Virus record (IMG/VR): IMGVR_UViG_3300021511_000011
Coordinates: 1 to 46,936 of that record
DNA: 46,936 nucleotides
DNA from: a virus
Reading direction: 5' to 3' (one strand)
Below, piece after piece: positions 14,528-22,721 of this stretch. The notes below the pieces were generated by a model. That model did not search any database and was not told where the DNA came from. It worked only from the letters and a program-made list of their open reading frames with translations. Every line of letters begins with the position of its first letter. Within the stretch, counting starts at the first letter, position 1. Made by a program: the position numbers and the translations under genes.

Positions 14528-15708
14528 GTCGGCAATGTAAAGACTGGTTGCAAACCCTTCGAGAGTATATAGAGGATACGGAATCACCTCGAAAGTTTTG
14601 GCTTTGGTCAGGGCTGTTTGTTATCGGTTCTGCCCTTCAAAGAAGAGTTTGGGTTCCTTTCGGCCTTGACACTATCTTTCCAAATCTATTCTGTATGTTT
14701 ATTGCTCCTCCAGGTTGGTCAAGAAAGGGAGCACCAGTTGGCTTCGCCAAACGGATTCTTGAGGATATACAGATTCCAGTAGGAATTGACTCCCCTACGA
14801 AACGCCATCTGACTAAACGGTTAGCCTCCCTTTCCGAAACCGAACATTTCTATTATGATGGGTTTAAGAGGGGACAAGCTCCGCTTGCCCTCCCTTCTAA
14901 AGAACTCTCCTCCTTTCTGGCCGTAGACCCTAAAGGAATGATCGAAGCCCTCACTGATCTCTATGACTCCCATGAGAAGTGGGACTATGGGACTTCTGGA
15001 AAGGGAGAGGATTTTCTCCGAAATCTTTGCATTTCCTGTCTCTTCGCTACAACCCCAGACTGGATAGCCAATAACCTTCCAGAAGGATCTGTTGGTGGAG
15101 GATTTACCTCTCGATTCATCCTCGTTGCAGCTGAAGATGTTTATAAGGAGGTCCCTTGGCCACCAATTCCAGATCTAAAGATCTACAATAAGCTTAAAAA
15201 AGATCTTGAAATTATTTCCCATATTACTGGAGAATTTAAAGTTAATAAGGATGCTATGGAGGTCTATGATAAGTGGTATTATAAAATTCGTCCTTGGGCA
15301 GAACAGATAGGAGATACAAGACTCTATAATAATTTCTCTCGTGTTCATGTACAAGCTATAAAAACCGCTATGTGTCTCCATGTAGCCAGAAAAGATGACT
15401 TAATTATTGAAGCTCAAGATATGGAAAGAGCTTTAGTCTTAATTAAGAATATCTATGAAACCGCTTCGGCTGCTTTTTCAGGTCATGGGAAATCTCCTCT
15501 GGCTTTGGTAATGGATAAAGTGATTAAAGCTTGTCGTACTTATGGAACGATCACAGCAGGGAAACTGTTAAAGCTTAACTATCGAGATGCAACCAAGAAA
15601 ACTATCTTAGAGATTATTGAAAACCTTGAAACTATGAAAATGGTCTCTGTTGAACATTGTGATAAGACAGGAACAACCTTTGTTAAATGGATAGGGAAGA
15701 GGAGATAA
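14524..15708 (+). CDS. DUF3987-like replicative helicase/primase-associated protein
   Basis: A 394-residue protein with a TTG start forced by an upstream stop and coupled to the 17-residue leader. Residues 5-60 (LREYIEDTESPRKFWLWSGL) and PNLFCMFIAPPGWSRKGAPV are characteristic of DUF3987-type phage replication proteins. The P-loop is degenerate: APPGWSRKGAP keeps the Lys but lacks the following Ser/Thr. A later region ATTPDWIANNLPEGSVGGGFTSRF carries an arginine-finger-like Arg. The C-terminus looks like a winged helix (TITAGKLLKLNYRDATKKT). It is likely the helicase or loader that works with the fusion polymerase. Confidence 0.65.
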   Translation: MSRQCKDWLQTLREYIEDTESPRKFWLWSGLFVIGSALQRRVWVPFGLDTIFPNLFCMFIAPPGWSRKGAPVGFAKRILEDIQIPVGIDSPTKRHLTKRLASLSETEHFYYDGFKRGQAPLALPSKELSSFLAVDPKGMIEALTDLYDSHEKWDYGTSGKGEDFLRNLCISCLFATTPDWIANNLPEGSVGGGFTSRFILVAAEDVYKEVPWPPIPDLKIYNKLKKDLEIISHITGEFKVNKDAMEVYDKWYYKIRPWAEQIGDTRLYNNFSRVHVQAIKTAMCLHVARKDDLIIEAQDMERALVLIKNIYETASAAFSGHGKSPLALVMDKVIKACRTYGTITAGKLLKLNYRDATKKTILEIIENLETMKMVSVEHCDKTGTTFVKWIGKRR

Positions 15709-15713
15709 AGCTT

Positions 15714-15938
15714 ATGGATGATTTAGAACCAAGTAAAGACTTTGATGAAATTGCTGAGGATATTATAGGAGAGAAGAAAGGAAATTCTCAACCCAGGAAT
15801 ACACCCCAAAGGATGATGATGAAGAAAGGTATGCCTATAAATTTTTATGGTTGTAAGTACAAAGTGATTGCTGTAAAGAAAAACGGGCGAGTAGTTCTTC
15901 AATTCAAAGGATTTTTAAAGGAGAAACGTCAGGTTTAA
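15714..15938 (+). CDS. Small hypothetical protein, last of the early operon
   Basis: A 74-residue protein started at ATG 15714 behind AGAGGAGATAAAGC. An upstream in-frame ATG at 15687 lacks an SD. The N-terminal half is acidic, and the C-terminal half (GCKYKVIAVKKNGRVVLQFKGF) looks like a small SH3-like beta-barrel. No family is recognised. Its end faces the late operon across a 28-base gap with no clear terminator. Confidence 0.6.
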   Translation: MDDLEPSKDFDEIAEDIIGEKKGNSQPRNTPQRMMMKKGMPINFYGCKYKVIAVKKNGRVVLQFKGFLKEKRQV

Positions 15939-15966
15939 GTTTAAAATTATCACTCTTACTTTCTAT

Positions 15967-18900
15967 TTATTCTGTTCGTATTCTTAAAATGGCTTTGCTA
16001 AATCCTTCCCATTCATCTTCCTTATATCCTCTATAGAAGGATTTTATTTGAAGCCCTCCTGGAATAAGGATCATTGCAGAGTCTAAAACTGCTTTAGCAT
16101 GTCTCGAAGAAACCTCTGGCTGATCAATATTCTTCACTGCTGCTGCCATATGATAAATCGGGGACCAGGAAGGGGGAAGGATAAACTCATTAAAAGCTGA
16201 GGGAAAAGGTCCAAGGGCTACAGATCTTCTTGCTGTAGACTGTCCCCAAATAGGCCTCATCATATGGTAAGCCATAGCTTGAGAGGTAAAAGCAGTAAGG
16301 GCTCTTTCTGCTTTAGCCCCTGCAGCTCCTGTCATTAACCACTTTTCAATCAGGCTTCCGTAATTCATCCACCAGGATTGAAAGACAAATCCAGTTCGAC
16401 CGATTGCTCCATACTTTCTTAAGGCCACAGGAGCCTCTGCAGCTCCATAGAGATACTGTGTATCTGCTATCACATCAGAGACATAGGTAGCCTTAGCCTC
16501 TGCAAACTTTCCCCTATGAAGGAGATCTTCTATCTCAGCGTGTTTCCAAGGGTGGCGTTTAGAGAGTCCCATCTTCTTAGAGAAAAAGCTAACAGAACCC
16601 TTGGTCTCCGGATTGCCAAACTTCTTAACCAGACGCTCCCACTTAATAGTTGCTGCTCCTCCAGTAGTATACCTATTAAATCTATCCGCCCCTTTAAACA
16701 TCCACATACCAGTGTCTCGTAGAGTTTCTATTGTTGGTAATTCCTTTCCAAGAAACCTTTTCCCCTGCTTTAAGATTGAGGGTCGAAGATGAATCTCTGG
16801 AGCATATTCAGCAATGGCCCCGATAGAACGGATATACTCTCTATTCTTTGGATTTAAAGCCCAACGATAGCCCTCTACTAATTTCCCCAGATCCTTCAAT
16901 CCTCCCATATCTGCCGGAACAGTTAGAAGGGGTTGGAACAGATTCCTTACTGCTGAAAACGGTTTAAAGCCCAGTCCGCCAAGATAAGTAAGATTGTTAA
17001 TAGTATAGGAAAGATTGATAACCCTTTGCTCAGACCATAAACCCTCTCCTCCCCATTCTTTCCCAACAGCCTTTCCTAACCTCTGCACTCCTCTCTCTCC
17101 ATATCCATATGTATGAGTAAGGAATTGGGCAAGTTTATAGTCAGAGATTGTAGGGATACTTAGAATCCCCCCTACATAGGCATCAACATATTCTATCCAA
17201 GCCGGTGGCAGCCCTTGAGCATATTCCACAATCTCTCCAAGTTTATCATAGAGGAAATGCTCCTTAGCATGAGCCATTGTTCTTGCTTGAACCATAGTTC
17301 CAAAGTCTACAGGTTCTCCTCTCATCTTTTCAAGCTTTCTAATCTTAGTATAGAAGGCTGATTGTTCTTTAAACATTCCTCCTCGCCATCTCATCAATAA
17401 AGCATCTTCATGTTGAGATACTCGTGCTACATAGTTTTCCAGATATTTCGTAAACCCTCTCCCTGTTTCTCCCCAAGTGAGTCCTTTATTCATAGTCTTT
17501 AAGACTTTCTCTAAGTCCTTTCCTTCAGCCCTAAAATAGGGGTGGGTTTCTCCTTCAAAGATCAATCGTGCTCTCGCTTTCTTAAGAATTTCTTTCGCCC
17601 CTGTAATCTTTTCCACAGGAGTCTTCTGGCTCGCTGTAGAGAATAATCTGTCAATTTCATATTCCAAGCCCTCTGCTCCAGCCATCATGTTATCAATCTG
17701 ATTTTGCCCTAATTCTGTCATTCCACCCTTACGGAAAATACGAGGAATCTGCATTTTCATATGTTCTCCGTAGAGATGATCAGAATAAGCCCTCCAATTC
17801 TCTATTAAAATCTTACTCCTTGGAGAAGCATCTCGAATAAGTTTATTCATCTGAGCCTTCAATTCTTCTCTTTCCGCCTTCCCAGCAATCTTTCCCACTC
17901 CTATAGTCAATTCATCCAAAGCTCTTAAGATTTGATAGGCTTCATCCTGAACCTCGGTGGTAAGCCACTTAGCTTTTTTAGCTACAAATTCTCCAGATTC
18001 TTTAATTACAACTTTAGTAAAAGCTCCACTTTGTTCAAGCATCTTAGTAAAGAGAAGGGAATGATTAAAGTAATTCCTATTCATTCGACCTAAAGCTCCC
18101 TTGAGAGGTGTGTAAATATTATCAAGAGTTCCCAGAAATCTTTCCCCATAACCAAAGACTATCCTTGCCGGTTTCAGCGTAGCCATCAGTGTTGGCCTTG
18201 CTATTTGCCAAGTAACTGCTTTATTTTCAAGCATGTCAAGAAGGATATTATTCATCTGATGAGGAGTTACATCTCCAAAGGAAGTCGGAGCCTTCTCCCC
18301 AAAGAGCCTTTTTGCATGAGCATCAAAAATATGTTTAGTAGTTCTCTTTGTAGGTTTAGCTTTATAAACATCTTCAGCTAAAACCCTTTCAAACTGTTTA
18401 TTATAGTATTTTGCCCTCAATACATCCTCTCCAAAGGCTTCCTTTACTCCCTTCTTCAGAGAGGGTTGAGGATAGAGTCTTCCAGATTTCCACTTAGTTC
18501 CCTTTTGAAAGGCTTTAGTCATATCCTTTCCCTTATACTTCCTATTAAGAACTACATCCATCAACCTCCCCTCATCTTCCCCTGCTAAGACCGAAGCCAC
18601 AGCCTCTGCTTCATCTTTTCCAAAACCCTTTCCTCGAAGTTGTTTTTGAGCATACTCGGTATAGGAAAAAGGTTTCACCTTTCCGCTTTCCTTTCCCAAG
18701 ATCCTTCCAATTCCTTTAATAGCATCTTCAATAGGCAAAACCTTTCCTTCAGCTGCCTTAGCCCCTAATTTTCCTCCCAAAGCCTTTAGCGGTTTCTTAA
18801 CCATGCCTCTAAAGAGATATTTAATATCCTTTGTTATTGGTCCAGCCCAAACCCATAAAGCAGCAAAGAGCTCCTCATGGAGAAGGGCGTTGATCTGATC

Positions 18901-19191
18901 TTGTTTATCCAACTGCATAAAGGCATCTTGAGAACTTTTCCATACAGCCAAGTTGGCAAAAGGGATAAAGTCTGTTAAGGTATGAGCAGCTGCATAGACG
19001 TATGGATGAGATTCGGCCAGGATTTTTTCCTCATCTCTTAGTCTTGGTATTTTCTTCATTGTTCCGTTTAACGAATCAATCGAGTCAACATCAAATAGAG
19101 GGTCGAGAGAAGCAGGGCTTCCATCAAAAGAGGGTTTTGCTGATTCTTTATACTCGTCAACATCACTCAGTGGATCATAAGCTGTGGGCAT
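15967..19191 (-). CDS. Large internal virion / ejection-type protein
   Basis: A 1074-residue protein and the last gene of the late operon. It is largely helical and Ala/Lys-rich after residue 60, with one hydrophobic stretch near the N-terminus (YVYAAAHTLTDFIPFANLAV) and others further on (LFAALWVWAG). I see no lytic transglycosylase or protease motif. Size, position after other internal proteins, and composition match podovirus inner-core proteins that enter the cell with DNA. It could equally be a large polyvalent-type protein. The start has AAGGAGATAGACTT, with a mini-hairpin upstream. Palindrome site 4 lies in its N-terminal codons. Confidence 0.6.
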   Translation of the reverse strand: MPTAYDPLSDVDEYKESAKPSFDGSPASLDPLFDVDSIDSLNGTMKKIPRLRDEEKILAESHPYVYAAAHTLTDFIPFANLAVWKSSQDAFMQLDKQDQINALLHEELFAALWVWAGPITKDIKYLFRGMVKKPLKALGGKLGAKAAEGKVLPIEDAIKGIGRILGKESGKVKPFSYTEYAQKQLRGKGFGKDEAEAVASVLAGEDEGRLMDVVLNRKYKGKDMTKAFQKGTKWKSGRLYPQPSLKKGVKEAFGEDVLRAKYYNKQFERVLAEDVYKAKPTKRTTKHIFDAHAKRLFGEKAPTSFGDVTPHQMNNILLDMLENKAVTWQIARPTLMATLKPARIVFGYGERFLGTLDNIYTPLKGALGRMNRNYFNHSLLFTKMLEQSGAFTKVVIKESGEFVAKKAKWLTTEVQDEAYQILRALDELTIGVGKIAGKAEREELKAQMNKLIRDASPRSKILIENWRAYSDHLYGEHMKMQIPRIFRKGGMTELGQNQIDNMMAGAEGLEYEIDRLFSTASQKTPVEKITGAKEILKKARARLIFEGETHPYFRAEGKDLEKVLKTMNKGLTWGETGRGFTKYLENYVARVSQHEDALLMRWRGGMFKEQSAFYTKIRKLEKMRGEPVDFGTMVQARTMAHAKEHFLYDKLGEIVEYAQGLPPAWIEYVDAYVGGILSIPTISDYKLAQFLTHTYGYGERGVQRLGKAVGKEWGGEGLWSEQRVINLSYTINNLTYLGGLGFKPFSAVRNLFQPLLTVPADMGGLKDLGKLVEGYRWALNPKNREYIRSIGAIAEYAPEIHLRPSILKQGKRFLGKELPTIETLRDTGMWMFKGADRFNRYTTGGAATIKWERLVKKFGNPETKGSVSFFSKKMGLSKRHPWKHAEIEDLLHRGKFAEAKATYVSDVIADTQYLYGAAEAPVALRKYGAIGRTGFVFQSWWMNYGSLIEKWLMTGAAGAKAERALTAFTSQAMAYHMMRPIWGQSTARRSVALGPFPSAFNEFILPPSWSPIYHMAAAVKNIDQPEVSSRHAKAVLDSAMILIPGGLQIKSFYRGYKEDEWEGFSKAILRIRTE
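19061..19077. promoter_or_regulatory. Dispersed palindrome, site 4
   Basis: GTTCCGTTTAACGAATC has the right flank AATCGAG. It is entirely inside the coding region of the 1074-residue protein, encoding DSLNGT on the minus strand. The same S-L-N run is produced by sites 5 and 7. Confidence 0.7.
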
Positions 19192-19206
19192 AAGTCTATC
19201 TCCTTA

Positions 19207-19219
19207 GAGGCTTAGCCTC
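19207..19219 (-). promoter_or_regulatory. Junction mini-hairpin
   Basis: GAGGC-TAA-GCCTC (minus strand) lies between the stop of the 391-residue gene, which it touches, and a separate SD AAGGAG for the 1074-residue gene. It is perfect with a 3-base loop. It may shape translation or mRNA processing. Confidence 0.6.
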
Positions 19220-20395
19220 CTATTTAGCTAACATTTTAACTGAAGCAGCCTGATAATTTCCTAAAGGGATTCCCCACTTGTTAGAGACCAAGTCGAGGTC
19301 CGCATCATACCAAACCTTCATCATTTTGCCCTGAGAATCTGGTAAGCCAATAGGCTCTCCACGAATAGGGATAAGAGCTACATTATCATCAGCGGAAAGA
19401 AAAGGGATATAACTCCACCAGGGTTGTCTTTTAGCTCTTACAATATTAAAGGAATACTGAGGAAACATAGCTTTTAAATCTACAGCTACAGTTTGTGCTT
19501 CAGTCGAACTTTTCAAAGCTCGCTCTTTCAGTTCCCTTATAGCTTTATCATCAGGTTTATCCATCTTCCACTGCATCATAGTATTAACAAGTTTAGCTGG
19601 ATGAGAAAAATCCCATTGAGATTTAGGCATAGATTCTACATTAGTAATCCGACTTCCATAACGCTCATCTTCTGGAGCAAAAGGTTTATAGATATCCTCG
19701 GTGGTTATCTTCCTACCATTTACTTGCATAAATCCTGTTTTACCTGTAGGGATAACTCCACCATTAAGGATAATGTCCTTAGCAGGGATATTATATTTCT
19801 CTTCTAAGGTCTTTAGATCTAAATCTTGTTGGGAGAGAATATTTATCATTCCATCTTTATTTCGAATAGCAGCAGTACCATCCGGATTATAGATAAAGCT
19901 AAGCTTTTCTGGAGCCATAGCTTCTCCTCCCATAAAGATCTGCATAGCACGATTATGATCAGCAGAAGCAAACTTATATCTTATCATCATAGCCTTATTC
20001 TCAGCTTCTACCGCCTCACCCGAAGCTTCATTAAGAGTAGGTCTCTGAGGAGGAGGGAATTGAGAAAGGAATTCTCTCCGCTTATTGGCCATCTCGGAGG
20101 TTGGTCCGTGAGCTATATAGGGCTCGATAGCCTTCTTAAGATCAGCAGGGAGAGAGTTCTGATAGGTTTTCATAGAGTTAATAATATCTTCTTGAAGAGC
20201 TTGAGATTTAGCGGAGTTATATGAAGAGATTAAGGAAGAGACGGTAGCCTTAGCTCGATTGTGAGCCTCTTGCCTTTGAGCATCGTAGCGCTTTATGTCA
20301 GCATCATATCGCTTCATATCAGCATTGTATATATCTGTTAACATACTTAATCCAGGATCAGGTCCTGATGGTGGTCTTAGTGCAGGTACTGGCAT
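19220..20395 (-). CDS. Putative internal virion protein
   Basis: A 391-residue protein. The proline-rich start (PVPALRPPSGPDPG) is followed by a long helical region with repeated YDADIKRYDA segments (about 25-110), then a mixed domain and a C-terminus containing PWWSYIPFLSADDN. No family motif is recognised. Its place just before the 1074-residue protein and its helical content fit a podovirus internal or ejection protein. The start is supported by GAGGAGGTAAACTAAG. Confidence 0.6.
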   Translation of the reverse strand: MPVPALRPPSGPDPGLSMLTDIYNADMKRYDADIKRYDAQRQEAHNRAKATVSSLISSYNSAKSQALQEDIINSMKTYQNSLPADLKKAIEPYIAHGPTSEMANKRREFLSQFPPPQRPTLNEASGEAVEAENKAMMIRYKFASADHNRAMQIFMGGEAMAPEKLSFIYNPDGTAAIRNKDGMINILSQQDLDLKTLEEKYNIPAKDIILNGGVIPTGKTGFMQVNGRKITTEDIYKPFAPEDERYGSRITNVESMPKSQWDFSHPAKLVNTMMQWKMDKPDDKAIRELKERALKSSTEAQTVAVDLKAMFPQYSFNIVRAKRQPWWSYIPFLSADDNVALIPIRGEPIGLPDSQGKMMKVWYDADLDLVSNKWGIPLGNYQAASVKMLAK

Positions 20396-20411
20396 CTTAG
20401 TTTACCTCCTC

Positions 20412-20424
20412 GAGGCAAAGCCTC
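20412..20424 (-). promoter_or_regulatory. Junction mini-hairpin
   Basis: GAGGC-TTT-GCCTC (minus strand) lies one base after the stop of the 195-residue gene and just before SD GAGGAGGT of the next gene. It is perfect, and the SD is not inside the stem. Confidence 0.6.
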
Positions 20425-20425
20425 C

Positions 20426-21013
20426 TTATGAATTGAAAAAATCAGAGATTGATTCTCCAGAAAACGGGGAATAGTAACTTCCTGAGAAATCTCCTGCATA
20501 ACTCTCATTGAAAGGAGACGATGAACTTCCTCCACCTCCGATTCTACTCTTCCCTATATCAAAAGCTTCTTGGGTTCGTCTTTCCCTTGAAGAATAAAGT
20601 CCTCTAAAGAACTGATTCTGAGATCTTGTTTCATCTTGAGCCTGACCTTCTAAATTATATCTCCTATCAGCTACATATCTTGTTGCCCCTGCAGCTTCGC
20701 TCGCAGCAAACCTACTGGCTGAAGTTGTTTCTCCTACTTCCCATCTTCTAAGAGATCGGTCAAGAGCTGATTGTTCAGCTTCGAATTCTCTTCCCTCTCT
20801 TTTAAAGGCCAAGTCTTCTTCGAAGAATCTTTCCCTCTGAGCAGAGGTTATATCAAACTCTCTTTTCATCTCAGTTAACTGTTCATAAAATTGATCCATC
20901 GAGGAAAGGTAAGCAGCTTCTTTATTCCCCTCTGCCTGAAGAATATCTTTAAAGCGGTTTGGATCCTTGTAAGCAGTCTCTGATGGTAGAAATATTCCTC
21001 CTCCATAAGCCAT
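20426..21013 (-). CDS. Putative internal virion protein (coiled coil)
   Basis: A 195-residue protein. Residues 20-110 are a long helix rich in Glu, Arg and Gln (YEQLTEMKREFDITSAQRER). The end is Gly/Ser/Phe-rich (GGGGSSSSPFNESYAG). The pattern matches small podovirus core proteins that precede the large ejection proteins. The start is supported by GGGAGGTAAATC. No specific family. Confidence 0.55.
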   Translation of the reverse strand: MAYGGGIFLPSETAYKDPNRFKDILQAEGNKEAAYLSSMDQFYEQLTEMKREFDITSAQRERFFEEDLAFKREGREFEAEQSALDRSLRRWEVGETTSASRFAASEAAGATRYVADRRYNLEGQAQDETRSQNQFFRGLYSSRERRTQEAFDIGKSRIGGGGSSSSPFNESYAGDFSGSYYSPFSGESISDFFNS

Positions 21014-21016
21014 GAT

Positions 21017-21382
21017 TTACCTCCCTGAGGCTTTGCCTCTCTTCCTTGTTATTGTATCTATATTTTCTTTATTATAAATAGTCTCTAAACAATCTTTATT
21101 TTTACAAAACCAAACTGACTTTGAATTATCTGTAGTTTTAGTTTCTCTATTAATATTAACTGGTAAAAGAATCATGTTACTTTGACATAGAGGACAAGAC
21201 TTATAAAAAGATTCAATAATCTTTATCCTCTCTTCAGACCTTCTTTTTACTTCGGAAACATATCTTTCTGCGTCATTAAATGTATAGCCCTGTTTCTTGA
21301 GCATTTTATTATAGTTTAAGAAATCTTGGTGTTGTCCGAAAGTAAAAACCTGCATATCCTCTTCAAATTTATCTATATTCAT
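21017..21382 (-). CDS. Zinc-ribbon-containing protein
   Basis: A 121-residue protein from ATG 21382 (GGAG nine bases upstream), overlapping the preceding stop as TAATG. The frame is open from a GTG at 21397. The N-terminus is helical; CPLC and then CKNKDC about 30 residues later form a likely zinc ribbon (NMILLPVN and SVWFC strands). The last codons RGKASGR are written by an embedded mini-hairpin (21027-21039). Role unknown; it lies among tail and internal genes. Confidence 0.65.
   Translation of the reverse strand: MNIDKFEEDMQVFTFGQHQDFLNYNKMLKKQGYTFNDAERYVSEVKRRSEERIKIIESFYKSCPLCQSNMILLPVNINRETKTTDNSKSVWFCKNKDCLETIYNKENIDTITRKRGKASGR
21027..21039 (-). promoter_or_regulatory. Junction mini-hairpin inside coding end
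   Basis: GAGGC-AAA-GCCTC (minus strand) is part of the last codons of the zinc-ribbon gene, immediately before its stop and the SD GGGAGGT of the next gene. That it is kept at a coding cost suggests the hairpin itself matters. Confidence 0.6.
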
Positions 21383-22680
21383 TAAGAACATCTCCACTCT
21401 TGAAAATAATTTGTTCTACCACTACAAGCAAAGCTGGCTGAACCTCCATAACGACCAAGTACAAATTCTCTCCAATCAACAAGATCACCAGAATTTGTAA
21501 AGGTAGCTGAAACAGAAGTTAAAGACCCACAAAAAGAACCACCACTTCCAGCATAATACACATCACAAGTACCACCAAACATTTTCATCCTCTCTATAAG
21601 GTTATGATAAATATATGCTGGACTACCCATAGCTCCAAAACCTCCAAATAATCCTGATCCATCACAACAGGTAAGTAGACAATTACCACTATACCCTGTA
21701 GGGATTCCAACATATGTAGCTATTGTGTTCCAAACTCCAGTTGTACATCTTATATAACCAGTAGTTGTACTTCCATTACAACCAGTTATAGTTATTACTC
21801 CTGGACCACATGCATCAGCATCAGTATAAACATTAATATTTAAAGAATCTGTTTTAAGACTTGTAATTGTACATCCAGAATTAAGCCAAAATCCTGTTCC
21901 AGTTATTGACCAAGTATAAGGACTTCCATCAGCACCATCTGTAATATAAACCATTGCAGAACTTGGGGTTGTACATCCTGGCGCGGTCCCAGCATTTATA
22001 GTATCTGGAGAAGATACATCATCATAGGCTATCTGAGTATCATCATCACATTCCTCGCACTCAATCTCTAAATCTATACACCCACAAGTATAAAGGTGAC
22101 CATCATAATACTCTCGGGAGAAGGCAGGGATTGATGCAGCTACTCGATAATCTAAAACTCCTCCCCCAGAAAAGGGAACAACTAATTCCTTAATAGCTTC
22201 CCCTTCAAGAGTTCCTCTGACACAAATCGTTGCAGTTCCACTATCCTCCTCAGAAGCCTTAAGATGAATCTTCCCAGAAATCCCATTCTCAATACCTATA
22301 ATCTCTACCAGATTCGGGTCAGAGGATTCAGCTGACCAAGCTATAGATTTATCAGCAGAACCAGGGGGTAGGAGGCCTATACTCACCCCTAACCATCCAT
22401 CTTCTCCACAGCCCAGGGATAAGACCCCTAAGGTACAGATTCCTGGATCAAACTTAAATGTCCAGAATCCAGACTCGTCAGGAAAGAATCCATCACCTTC
22501 AGGAGTTGATGGCCAATCAGGATCAGGCATATTTAAGTGCATTTGACGATAATCTTGGTCTAAATATGGCTTTTCAAAGAGCGATTCCACCTTCACAGTA
22601 TCATGAAGCCAACGAGCAGTAGTACGAAACAGCTCTAAGATTGAAGCTTTAAGATCTAAGTATGGTCGTCTTCTACTCAC
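21382..22680 (-). CDS. Cys-rich, Ig-like tail or fibre protein
   Basis: A 432-residue protein from GTG. Residues 1-40 are helical and may dock on the tail. The rest is Thr/Ser/Gly-rich beta-sandwich sequence. Residues 115-175 look like a BIG2-type Ig-like domain (SADKSIAWSAESSDPNLVEI). From about 200 on it has over 15 Cys (YTCGCIDLEIECEEC, SGNCLLTCCDGSG, SFCGSLTS, RCS end), unusual for a phage protein and suggestive of metal binding or disulfides in the virion. It follows the nozzle gene, so it may be a distal tail component. SD GGAGG is inside the hairpin at 22681. Confidence 0.55.
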   Translation of the reverse strand: MSRRRPYLDLKASILELFRTTARWLHDTVKVESLFEKPYLDQDYRQMHLNMPDPDWPSTPEGDGFFPDESGFWTFKFDPGICTLGVLSLGCGEDGWLGVSIGLLPPGSADKSIAWSAESSDPNLVEIIGIENGISGKIHLKASEEDSGTATICVRGTLEGEAIKELVVPFSGGGVLDYRVAASIPAFSREYYDGHLYTCGCIDLEIECEECDDDTQIAYDDVSSPDTINAGTAPGCTTPSSAMVYITDGADGSPYTWSITGTGFWLNSGCTITSLKTDSLNINVYTDADACGPGVITITGCNGSTTTGYIRCTTGVWNTIATYVGIPTGYSGNCLLTCCDGSGLFGGFGAMGSPAYIYHNLIERMKMFGGTCDVYYAGSGGSFCGSLTSVSATFTNSGDLVDWREFVLGRYGGSASFACSGRTNYFQEWRCS

Positions 22681-22703
22681 GAGGCGTAGCCTCCTCTGAG
22701 GAG
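22681..22703 (-). promoter_or_regulatory. SD-occluding hairpin plus second palindrome
   Basis: On the minus strand GAGGC-TAC-GCCTC ends exactly at the GTG start (22680), and the SD GGAGG is in its 5' arm. CTCCTC-A-GAGGAG (22691-22703) overlaps its outer side, so two alternative folds are possible. This would allow a switch between a hidden and an exposed SD. Confidence 0.6.
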
Positions 22704-22721
22704 ATAAATCCCCTCCCTTCC

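Noticed and set aside
15939-15966. Bidirectional terminator between converging operons
   Set aside because: Only 28 bases, AT-rich, and no stem with a T-run is visible.
19826-20224. 132-residue rightward ORF in the late region
   Set aside because: Antisense shadow of the 391-residue internal protein gene; no SD.
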